From Verrucomicrobiota bacterium (GTDB taxonomy: Bacteria > Verrucomicrobiota > Verrucomicrobiia > Verrucomicrobiales > DEV007): 49,657 nucleotides of DNA. The stretch is from contig DAOUQC010000031.1 of assembly GCA_030625775.1 (NCBI GenBank), positions 1-49,657 of the forward strand, read 5' to 3'. Below the pieces are notes generated by a model, which saw nothing but the letters and a program-made list of their open reading frames with translations, searched no databases and was not told where the DNA came from. This document shows, in pieces, positions 7,056 through 15,123 of this stretch (position 1 is its first letter; each line of letters opens with the position of its first letter). A program made the translations under genes and the position numbers.

Positions 7056-9590
7056 ATGAAATTTCTGTCTCTCCTGCCATTCACTATTTACTGTTCTTTA
7101 CCCCTTATTCCGGCCATTATCTGCCTCCCGGCAAATAAATTGGCTGCTGAAGAAAAGCCACTTCAACTGACTCAACAGCAAAGTGATTTTTTTGAGAAAA
7201 AAATCCGCCCGCTGCTGGCCGAGCACTGTTACAAATGCCACTCAAGGGAATCGGACAAAGTTAAGGGCAGCCTCTTGCTAGACAGCCGTGAAGCAACCCT
7301 GCGAGGAGGGGATAATGGCCACGCCGTGGTTCCCGGCAATCTGAATGAAAGCCTGCTCTACGTCGCAGTGACTTACAAGGACAGCGATTTGGAAATGCCA
7401 CCCAAATACCCTTTATCAAGTTCGGAAGTGGCCGACATCGAAACCTGGATCAAAATGGGTGCCCCTGATCCGCGCACGGAAAACAAAACCGGCAAGGAGA
7501 AAAAACACAGCTATGTGAGCACCATCAATCCTGAAAAAGGAAGGGATTTCTGGGCCTACCAAAAGCCAGTCAAACGCGCCTTGCCCAAAATCAGCCAAGA
7601 TGATTGGCCACGAAAGGATATCGATCATTTCATCCTCGCTGGCCTGGACAGCAAAGGCATGAGTCCTACACCGGATGCCGATGCCGCCACCCTCCTCCGG
7701 CGCCTCTCCTTCGACCTGACCGGGCTCCCCCCTTCATCCGACTCCATCAAAGATTTCATCATAGCCTACGATGCCGATCCGAAAGCAGCTCTTGCTGCCA
7801 CGGCAGACAATCTGCTCGACAGTGAACAATTCGGTGAGCGTTGGGGCAGACACTGGATGGATGTTGCCCGCTACGCCGAATCATCGGGCAAGGAAACCAA
7901 TGCCCTTTATCCGCACGCCTGGCGCTACAGAAATTATGTAATCGATTCATTCAATACCGACAAACCCTACGACCGCTTTATTCAGGAACAAATCGCCGGA
8001 GATTTGATCGATGCCAAAAGTGATCAAAAAAAGACTGAGCTACAGATTGCCACTGGTTTTCTGGCAATAGGAAGCAAATCGCTCAGCTCGAACAGTGCCC
8101 GGGCCTTCCGTTTTGAAATGATCGATGAGCAAATCGACACCGCCACACGCGCAGTGCTGGCGACTTCCGTTTCATGCGCCCGGTGTCACGATCACAAGTT
8201 CGATCCCATTCCGATGAGTGACTACTACTCCATGGCAGGCATCTTCTTGAGCAGCGACACCCATTTCGGCACTGTTGCCAATGCTCAAAACCGCCATTCA
8301 TCCGATCTGATCGAGCTCCCTGTCAACAACACCCACCCGGCTGGCACCGTCTATTCACTCGGAGAACTCATCGACATGGAAGTCGAACTCAATAAGATGC
8401 GCGAACAGCGTGAAAGTGCCATTGAAACTCTGCGCACCAGCAAGCGCAGCGACAAGGCCAATGGCAATGCTCGACGCCAACTGCTCGTACTCGGCACCCG
8501 CATTGGCTTGCTTGAATCCAAACTCAATGCCGTCGATGAGGACGGCATGCCACGCGCGCTTGCCATGGGCACTACGGAAAGTGGCGAGCCCTTTGATGCC
8601 CAGATCCTTCTGCGCGGAGAAGAAGACAACGCCGCTGAAAGAGCTTCCCGAGGGTTTATCCGCGCCATCTACACCGGAGATGAAGAAAGCATCCCCACTG
8701 ACCAGAGTGGCCGGCTGCAACTCGCTCGCTGGATGACCTCACCGGAAAACCCGCTCACCGGACGGGTAATGAGCAATCGAATCTGGTACTGGCTGTTTGG
8801 ACAGGGAATCGTCCCGAGTCTGGATAATTTTGGCAGCACTGGTCAAATGCCCTCCCACCCGGACTTACTGGATCATTTGAGCATTCGTTTCGCCGAACTT
8901 GATTGGTCGGTAAAGAGTCTGGTTCGGGAAATTGTTCTCAGCCGAACCTACCGCATGAGCTCGGAATACAACGCCGAATACTTTTTGATAGACCCTGAAA
9001 ACCAATGGCTCTGGCGATCCAACAAACGCCGCCTCGATGCTGAATCCATAAGAGACTCCATACTCCAGGCCAGCGGTCAACTGAAGCTCGAACGCCCTCA
9101 CAGCTCGGATACCGCCAAAGCAGGCGAAGGTTTTGTCGGCCGGACCTTCACTTCCGACATGCTGAATTCAGACCAAGCGGTGAGGTCGGTCTACCTGCCG
9201 GTTGTCAGGGATCTCCTTCCCGACTCACTGCAACTGTTTGATTTTGCCGATCCAAGCCTGGTCAAAGGCAAACGCGACATAACCACCGTTCCCTCGCAGG
9301 CTCTCTATCTGATGAATAACGACTTTGTTATGGCACAAGCCGAAGCCATGGCCCGGCATTTGCTCGATGATCTCAAGCTCAAAGGGTCTGCGCTTGGCAC
9401 CGCAGCTTTCCATTCCTGTTATTCCCGCCCACCCACAGCCGAAGAAGCCCGGAAAACGAGTGTTTACTTTCAACGTTTCGTAAAAACCGCACAAGAAGAA
9501 AACATCAAACTCGAGCAAGCGCGACGCATGGCTCTCAGTTCATTTTGCCAGGCACTTTTTTCATCTGCAGAATTTCGCTATGTGAATTAA
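7056..9590 (+). CDS. PSCyt1-DUF1549-DUF1553 protein (planctomycete-type cytochrome c)
   Basis: 844 residues from the ATG at 7056. A TTG at 6981 would add 25 residues ahead of the signal peptide and is not needed. The signal peptide covers residues 1 to about 31. PSCyt1 domain: CYKCH at 58-62 is a covalent c-haem motif in the context FEKKIRPLLAEHCYKCHS. DUF1549 (PSCyt2) follows from about residue 185 with LRRLSFDLTGLPPS, and ERWGRHWMDVARYA. A second CxxCH lies at 374-378 (SCARCHDHKFDP). DUF1553 (PSD1) fills the C-terminal third (LTGRVMSNRIWYWLFGQG, SRTYRMSS). Periplasmic, and probably an oxidoreductase or electron-transfer protein; the substrate is unknown. First gene of a rightward cluster with the 101-aa protein, DUF1501 and esterase genes. 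Confidence 0.92.
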   Translation: MKFLSLLPFTIYCSLPLIPAIICLPANKLAAEEKPLQLTQQQSDFFEKKIRPLLAEHCYKCHSRESDKVKGSLLLDSREATLRGGDNGHAVVPGNLNESLLYVAVTYKDSDLEMPPKYPLSSSEVADIETWIKMGAPDPRTENKTGKEKKHSYVSTINPEKGRDFWAYQKPVKRALPKISQDDWPRKDIDHFILAGLDSKGMSPTPDADAATLLRRLSFDLTGLPPSSDSIKDFIIAYDADPKAALAATADNLLDSEQFGERWGRHWMDVARYAESSGKETNALYPHAWRYRNYVIDSFNTDKPYDRFIQEQIAGDLIDAKSDQKKTELQIATGFLAIGSKSLSSNSARAFRFEMIDEQIDTATRAVLATSVSCARCHDHKFDPIPMSDYYSMAGIFLSSDTHFGTVANAQNRHSSDLIELPVNNTHPAGTVYSLGELIDMEVELNKMREQRESAIETLRTSKRSDKANGNARRQLLVLGTRIGLLESKLNAVDEDGMPRALAMGTTESGEPFDAQILLRGEEDNAAERASRGFIRAIYTGDEESIPTDQSGRLQLARWMTSPENPLTGRVMSNRIWYWLFGQGIVPSLDNFGSTGQMPSHPDLLDHLSIRFAELDWSVKSLVREIVLSRTYRMSSEYNAEYFLIDPENQWLWRSNKRRLDAESIRDSILQASGQLKLERPHSSDTAKAGEGFVGRTFTSDMLNSDQAVRSVYLPVVRDLLPDSLQLFDFADPSLVKGKRDITTVPSQALYLMNNDFVMAQAEAMARHLLDDLKLKGSALGTAAFHSCYSRPPTAEEARKTSVYFQRFVKTAQEENIKLEQARRMALSSFCQALFSSAEFRYVN

Positions 9591-9704
9591 AAAAATCCAA
9601 GCACCATGAATAATTTGTATAAGCCCCCCGTCTATCTTTTCAACCAGGCCACGCAAATATAACTCGCACAGCCAGAATTAAACTAACCTTAAACCTATCC
9701 CGAT

Positions 9705-10010
9705 ATGAGCTCAATAGTAAAAACATTCCTTGCCCTCACAGGCTGCGCCAGCCTCATCACCGGTGGAATAATCGTTAAAAAGCATCCAGAAGCCCTTGGT
9801 CTCCCACAACCCACTCACCACACCTCCATATCCCCGGTCATCATCTTTCAAGACGGAACGATCCGCTTTCTCGGACGTATCCCCCCCGCTTCGATTGCGA
9901 CCAAAATTCGAGCTGCTGCTAAAAACCAGGATACCGAATTGCTAAACTCACAACTGGTCAAATACCGTTTCTACCCCATCCCTGAAAACCTCAACACCGT
10001 CACAAATTAA
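9705..10010 (+). CDS. Small exported or membrane-anchored protein, unrecognised
   Basis: 101 residues; not recognised. Residues 5-25 (VKTFLALTGCASLITGGIIV) are hydrophobic, either a signal peptide/anchor or, with the GCAS segment, possibly a lipoprotein-like start without a clean lipobox. The remainder is short and soluble and includes VIIFQDGTIRFLGRI and KYRFYPIPEN. It sits between the PSCyt1-DUF1549-DUF1553 gene (114 bp before) and the DUF1501 gene (27 bp after) on the same strand, so it is likely co-transcribed with and exported alongside them. It could be an accessory subunit, though the sequence alone does not show this. Confidence 0.6.
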   Translation: MSSIVKTFLALTGCASLITGGIIVKKHPEALGLPQPTHHTSISPVIIFQDGTIRFLGRIPPASIATKIRAAAKNQDTELLNSQLVKYRFYPIPENLNTVTN

Positions 10011-10037
10011 AACCTGCCCCTGCTTCCGTCACCAAAG

Positions 10038-11450
10038 ATGAAACGCCCTAACTACCCAATCAAGCAATCCTGCTCGCCTCTATCCCGGCGCCTTGCACTG
10101 AAATCCATATCCTCGGGCTTTGGTTACATGGCTTTTTCAGCTCTCAGCACCATCGCTGCAGAGAAAGAAAACCCGCTGGCTCCAAAAAAATCACATTTCA
10201 AAGCCAGTGCCAAACGAGTGATTTTTTTGAGTATGCGCGGTGCACCATCCCATCTGGACACCTTTGATTACAAACCCCAGCTCAGCAAAGACTCCGGCAA
10301 AGCCACCAGTAAAAACGGGGGGCTGGCCAAACTTCTGGGTTCTCCCTGGGAATTCAAACAGCACGGAGAAAGTGGCTTGAGAATTTCCGAACTCTTTCCC
10401 CGGGTTGCCCAACATGCCGATGAGCTATGCATCATCAACAGCATGCACACCGACATCCCCAATCACCCCCAGGCAACCGTGCAGATGCACACCGGAAATT
10501 TTCAATTTGTCCGCCCCTCTCTCGGTGCCTGGACACTCTATGGACTGGGAACAGAAAACGCCAACCTGCCCGGCTTCATCACCCTCAGCCCACCCTCTAC
10601 TGCTGGTGGAGCACAAAACTATGGCAGCTCTTTCCTTCCCGCAATTTATCAAGGCACCCCGGTTGGAGGCAAAGAGAGAAGAGCCCGCTTTGCTGCCTCG
10701 CAGCAAGAAGCTATTTCAAATATAAAAAACTCCAAACTCGATAAAAAACTGCAACGTGTTCAACTCGATTACATCAAATCGCTCAACATTGAAAAGCTGA
10801 AACGTGACCAACATCACCCGGAAGTTGAAGGCATCATCGAATCTTTTGAACTCGCCTTCCGCATGCAGGATGAAGTTCCCAAAGTTCTGGATTTAAACAG
10901 TGAGCCCGAATCCATGCGCAAGCTGTATGGACTCGACAATCAGGCCACCTCTCAATTTGGCAAGCAGTGCCTGACGGCTCGTCGTATGGCCGAGGCAGGT
11001 GTACGATTCATAGAAATCACCCATGGCAATTGGGATCAACACCGCAACCTCAAACAAGCCCTGACCAATAATTGCAATGCCACCGACGGCCCGATCGCCG
11101 CATTGCTGACCGACCTGAAACAACGGGACATGTTGAAAGACACCCTCGTTATCTGGGGCGGTGAGTTTGGTCGCACCCCCCATGCTCAAAATGGTGACGG
11201 CCGCGATCATAACAACAAAGGTTACTCCATGTGGATGGCCGGCGGAGGAGTGAAAGGGGGCATGAATTACGGCATGACCGACGACTACGGTTACCAGGCT
11301 ATCGATGACAAAATGCACATCCACGACTGGCATGCCACCATCCTTCACTTACTCGGCCTGGATCATGAACGGCTCACTTACAACTATGCCGGTCGCGATT
11401 TCCGCCTCACTAATGTCAGCGGCAATGTCGCCAAAAGCATCGTTGCTTGA
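10038..11450 (+). CDS. DUF1501 exported protein (first copy)
   Basis: 470 residues. The N-terminus has a twin-arginine-like signal (SRRLALKSIS followed by a hydrophobic stretch to about residue 40). The body is typical DUF1501, of the sulfatase/phosphatase superfamily fold: GAPSHLDTFDYKP, a central GVRFIEITHGNWDQH, VIWGGEFGRTPHAQNGDGRDH, and the terminal LTYNYAGRDFRLT. The partner of DUF1549/DUF1553 proteins in many PVC genomes; biochemical role is unknown. Follows the 101-aa gene by 27 bp. The second DUF1501 gene in this window (13661-15115) is clearly paralogous, sharing the GGEFGRTP, WxAGGGxKGG and GRDFRLTxVxG blocks. Confidence 0.92.
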   Translation: MKRPNYPIKQSCSPLSRRLALKSISSGFGYMAFSALSTIAAEKENPLAPKKSHFKASAKRVIFLSMRGAPSHLDTFDYKPQLSKDSGKATSKNGGLAKLLGSPWEFKQHGESGLRISELFPRVAQHADELCIINSMHTDIPNHPQATVQMHTGNFQFVRPSLGAWTLYGLGTENANLPGFITLSPPSTAGGAQNYGSSFLPAIYQGTPVGGKERRARFAASQQEAISNIKNSKLDKKLQRVQLDYIKSLNIEKLKRDQHHPEVEGIIESFELAFRMQDEVPKVLDLNSEPESMRKLYGLDNQATSQFGKQCLTARRMAEAGVRFIEITHGNWDQHRNLKQALTNNCNATDGPIAALLTDLKQRDMLKDTLVIWGGEFGRTPHAQNGDGRDHNNKGYSMWMAGGGVKGGMNYGMTDDYGYQAIDDKMHIHDWHATILHLLGLDHERLTYNYAGRDFRLTNVSGNVAKSIVA

Positions 11451-11536
11451 GATCAGGCACTGGACAGGGACACCAGAATGCCCATAGTTCATACATGCGT
11501 ATGGGCTATGACGCTCTATCAATACCCTCTCCAACC

Positions 11537-13654
11537 ATGAAAACTGTTTTCTCTCTGCTCGCCCTGTGTCTGATTCAATCAGCTCATGCTCAGGATGTTT
11601 CATCTTTCAACATAAACGCTGGAATCGAGCCCGGCCCCGGTGACCAGATGATCGCCGACTATTTCAAATTGGAAACCCAGCGCCTTACCAACCGTGCGCT
11701 GAACAATATCAAAACCAAGGAAGACTGGGTACAGGCCCGCGACACCTACCGCCGCCAGCTTTATGAGATGCTCGGCCTGCAACCCCTTCCCGCCCGTTCG
11801 CCGCTCGATGCCAAGATCACAGGCAAACTGGATCACGAAAAATTCACTGTCGAAAATATCGTTTTTGAATCCCGTCCGGGACTCTATGTCACTGCAAATC
11901 TCTACCTGCCTAAAAATGCCAAGGAAAAAGCTCCGGCCATCCTTTATGTCTGCGGTCATGGAAAAGAAAAAAAAGATGGCGTCAGCTACGGCAACAAAAC
12001 CCACTATCAACACCATGGTGAATGGTTCGCCAGCAACGGTTACGTCTGTCTGACCATCGACACTCTTCAACTCGGTGAGATTGAAGGCATTCATCACGGC
12101 ACCTACAAACACAACCGCTGGTGGTGGAACTCCCGTGGGTACACCCCCGCCGGCGTCGAAGCCTGGAACAGCATTCGCGCCATTGATTACCTGCAATCCC
12201 GACCAGAAGTAGATGGCACACGTATAGGCATCACTGGTCGCTCGGGAGGAGGAGCTTACTCGTGGTACGCCGCTGCGCTAGACGAGCGCATCAAAGTAGC
12301 CGTGCCCGTTGCCGGTATCACCACCTTGAAAAACCATGTCATCGATGGTGCGGTGGAAGGGCATTGCGACTGCATGTTTCAGGTGAATACCTACCGCTGG
12401 GATTACCCCATGCTCGCCGCCTTGGTCGCACCACGCCCTTTACTGATCACCAATACTGATAATGACCGCATCTTCCCCCTCGACGGAGTGGTCGATGTTT
12501 ACAACAAAACCCGACGTATTTATAAATTACTCGGAGCCGAAGATCAAATTGGCCTCGCTATTTATCAAGGGGGGCATTTGGACACCCAACCCCTGCGGGT
12601 GAATGCCTTCCAGTGGTTCGAACGTTTCTTGAAAGGCAAAAGTATCTCCGATGAAATTGCCGATACCACTGCTCCCAAGCTCTTCAAAATCGAGCAGTTG
12701 AAAGTTCTCGACAAAACCCCTGCTGACGAACGCAATACCGACATCGATGAATACTTCACCAACGAAGCAATAAATCGCAAAGCTCCAACTACCAAGGATG
12801 ACTGGCTCTCCAACCGCGACCTGTGGATGCGGCGCCTGAAAGGACGATCCTTCCGCGCTTGGCCCACCAATCCCGGCCCCACCAATCTGATCCCGGCCGC
12901 CAGCATCACCCGTGATGGCATCACTCTCTCCTCTTGGGATTTTGTCAGTCAGGAGAATATCCAATTGCGCCTCTATATTCTGCAACGGGAAGGCCTGGAA
13001 AGCAAAGACCTCGACCTCACCGTGCTCAATGTTTTGGATGAAAAAAGTTGGCAGGAATTTCTCTCCACGATTGGCGCATCTTTCTCCGAAGCTTTCCCCA
13101 ACATTGATATGCCAGGGCTCAATCAGAGCACCTACCTGAAGGAGCGAAAAATGTACCTCTCGGAAAAATGGGCCATGGCCTATATCTGTCCTCGCGGCAT
13201 TGGCCCCACAGCTTTCAACAAAAACGAACGCGAACGCACTCACATTCGCCGCCGTTTCATGTTGCTCGGCCAAACCCAGGACGGCATGCGAACCTGGGAC
13301 ATCAGGCGCTCCATCCAAGCCCTGCGAAATATCGATGGTATGAAAAATATTCCTCTCTGGTTGCAATCCTCCGATGCTATGGCTGGCAATACGCTTTACG
13401 CCTCTCTTTTTGAGCCTGACATCACCCGGCTTGATCTGCATGACCTGCCCACTTCCCATCGTGATGGCCCCACCTACCTCAACGTGCTGCGCTTTATGAA
13501 TACTCCCCAGGCTCTGGCGATGGCCACTGAACAGTCAAAAGTCCGCCTCTATCAAAAAAACGATAAAGGCTGGAAATACGTTCAGGATGTTGCCAAAAAC
13601 CTTAAGTGGGATGATGACAAATTCCAGATTCGAGTCGCCGAGAAGGAGGAATAA
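11537..13654 (+). CDS. Exported large alpha/beta-hydrolase (acetylxylan-esterase-like)
   Basis: 705 residues from the ATG at 11537, which begins a clean signal peptide (MKTVFSLLALCLIQSAHA, then Q). The ATG/GTG codons further upstream lack a signal. The alpha/beta-hydrolase domain occupies about 90-375: the oxyanion segment YVCGHG, nucleophile Ser236 in TGRSGGGAYSW, acid Asp308/310 in TDNDRIFPLDG, and His347 in YQGGHLD. A long C-terminal region (about 400-705) starts with a second KTKEDW-like helix (KAPTTKDDWLSNRDLWMRRL echoes residues 55-80) and is otherwise unrecognised. Probably a polysaccharide-ester or peptide hydrolase in the periplasm. Last gene of the rightward cluster; its stop is 6 bp from the stop of the convergent DUF1501 gene. 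Confidence 0.85.
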   Translation: MKTVFSLLALCLIQSAHAQDVSSFNINAGIEPGPGDQMIADYFKLETQRLTNRALNNIKTKEDWVQARDTYRRQLYEMLGLQPLPARSPLDAKITGKLDHEKFTVENIVFESRPGLYVTANLYLPKNAKEKAPAILYVCGHGKEKKDGVSYGNKTHYQHHGEWFASNGYVCLTIDTLQLGEIEGIHHGTYKHNRWWWNSRGYTPAGVEAWNSIRAIDYLQSRPEVDGTRIGITGRSGGGAYSWYAAALDERIKVAVPVAGITTLKNHVIDGAVEGHCDCMFQVNTYRWDYPMLAALVAPRPLLITNTDNDRIFPLDGVVDVYNKTRRIYKLLGAEDQIGLAIYQGGHLDTQPLRVNAFQWFERFLKGKSISDEIADTTAPKLFKIEQLKVLDKTPADERNTDIDEYFTNEAINRKAPTTKDDWLSNRDLWMRRLKGRSFRAWPTNPGPTNLIPAASITRDGITLSSWDFVSQENIQLRLYILQREGLESKDLDLTVLNVLDEKSWQEFLSTIGASFSEAFPNIDMPGLNQSTYLKERKMYLSEKWAMAYICPRGIGPTAFNKNERERTHIRRRFMLLGQTQDGMRTWDIRRSIQALRNIDGMKNIPLWLQSSDAMAGNTLYASLFEPDITRLDLHDLPTSHRDGPTYLNVLRFMNTPQALAMATEQSKVRLYQKNDKGWKYVQDVAKNLKWDDDKFQIRVAEKEE

Positions 13655-13660
13655 TCATTC

Positions 13661-15115
13661 TCAAGCCAGCAACTTCTCCACCACTTTACCGTGTACATCG
13701 GTCAGGCGGAAATCGCGGCCCTGGAATCGATAAGTCAGCTCTTCGTGATCGAAGCCAAAGAGATGTAATATAGTCGCGTGCAGGTCGTGAACGTGAACCG
13801 GATCTTCTTCCACCCCCCAACCGATCTCGTCGGTCGTTCCGATCGTCTGCCCACCCTTGATCCCTCCCCCGGCCATCCACAAGCTGAACGAATAAGGGTG
13901 GTGATCACGGCCGGTAACGGTTTTGAATCCGCTGCGGTTTTCGCCCAAGGGAGTGCGGCCAAATTCTCCTCCCCAGACGACCAGGGTTTCGTCGAGCAGT
14001 CCTCGCTCCTTGAGATCTTTCAACAAAGCGGCAACCGGTTGATCTGAAATTTTGGTATTGGTCGCCAGACCGGAGTTGAGGTTGCTGTGTTGATCCCAGG
14101 TGGAAAGAAACAGGGTCACAAATCTCACCCCACGCTCAACCATGCGTCGGGCAAGCAGGCAGTTTCTTGAAAAAGATCCCTGGAATCCTTTTTTATCACT
14201 CGCATCCGCCTCGCTGCGATTGAGCCCATATGCATCGATTGTCGATTTGGATTCACCGGAAAGATCAAGCAGTTCAGGAGCCGCTGACTGCATGCGATAG
14301 GCGAGTTCGTAATTTTTAATACGACTGGCGATCTCCGGATGCCCGGTGCGCGATAACCGCTGCTGATTCAGTTCGTTCACCGCATCGATACTGCGGCGCT
14401 GCATTTCCGGAGTGATGCCTGCCGGATTTTCAAGATTGAGTACCGGACTGCCCTGATTGCGAAACAAAGCCCCCGCATAATTTGACGGCAAAAACCCACT
14501 CGACCAAGAGGCAACTCCCCCCGGCAAACCACGTCCTAGAGTCGTAAGAACCACATATCCCGGAAGATCGCGCGATGGACTGCCTAGCCCGTAATTCAGC
14601 CATGAACCCAGTGTAGGCCATCCGCGTAGTGGCGAACCGGACAGCATCAACAATTGTCCGGGCAAGTGATTGAACTGATTGCAATGCATCGAACGCACCA
14701 GGGCTATGTCATCCACACAGGTGCTGAGATGCGGCAGGAGATCGGAAAGTTCCATGCCGCATTGCCCGTGTTTTTTGAAAGTCCTTGGACTGCCCATGAT
14801 CCGCGCACTCTCTTTCTGAATAAAAGCGAACTTCACTTTCTCCAACATCGAGTCCGGCATCGGCTGGCCATCGAGTTCATTCAGTTTCGGTTTTGGATCA
14901 AAGAGGTCCATCTGACTGGGACCGCCTTCCATGAAGAAGTAAATGCAGTTCTTTGCTTTCGGCGCAAAATGCGACAAGGGACCGGACACCCCACCGGCAG
15001 CAAGCAGTCCGTCATCCCGCATCAAGGAAGCAAGTGCGACTGCCCCAAGCCCGCTCGCACCACTGGTAAAAAAGTCGCGGCGGCTGACGGGGATGTTTCC
15101 AGTGTTCGAGTTCAT
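13661..15115 (-). CDS. DUF1501 exported protein (second copy), Tat substrate
   Basis: 484 residues from the ATG at 15113-15115. A TTG at 15125-15127 overlaps the upstream stop and is less likely. The Tat motif SRRDFFTSGASGLGAVALASL is near the N-terminus. DUF1501 blocks: EGGPSQMDLFDPKP, GVRFVTLFLSTWDQH, VVWGGEFGRTPLGEN, GRDHHPYSFSLWMAGGG, and LTYRFQGRDFRLTDVHG. The gene starts 8 bp after the stop of the DUF1549/DUF1553 gene, so they form a two-gene operon. Tail-to-tail with the esterase gene. Exported, fold of the alkaline phosphatase/sulfatase superfamily; specific reaction unknown. Confidence 0.93.
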   Translation of the reverse strand: MNSNTGNIPVSRRDFFTSGASGLGAVALASLMRDDGLLAAGGVSGPLSHFAPKAKNCIYFFMEGGPSQMDLFDPKPKLNELDGQPMPDSMLEKVKFAFIQKESARIMGSPRTFKKHGQCGMELSDLLPHLSTCVDDIALVRSMHCNQFNHLPGQLLMLSGSPLRGWPTLGSWLNYGLGSPSRDLPGYVVLTTLGRGLPGGVASWSSGFLPSNYAGALFRNQGSPVLNLENPAGITPEMQRRSIDAVNELNQQRLSRTGHPEIASRIKNYELAYRMQSAAPELLDLSGESKSTIDAYGLNRSEADASDKKGFQGSFSRNCLLARRMVERGVRFVTLFLSTWDQHSNLNSGLATNTKISDQPVAALLKDLKERGLLDETLVVWGGEFGRTPLGENRSGFKTVTGRDHHPYSFSLWMAGGGIKGGQTIGTTDEIGWGVEEDPVHVHDLHATILHLFGFDHEELTYRFQGRDFRLTDVHGKVVEKLLA

Positions 15116-15123
15116 TCCGTGTA

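Noticed and set aside
12527-13459. 310-codon minus-strand ORF opposite the esterase
   Set aside because: No family features, and the esterase frame has signal peptide and catalytic motifs; this is a shadow.
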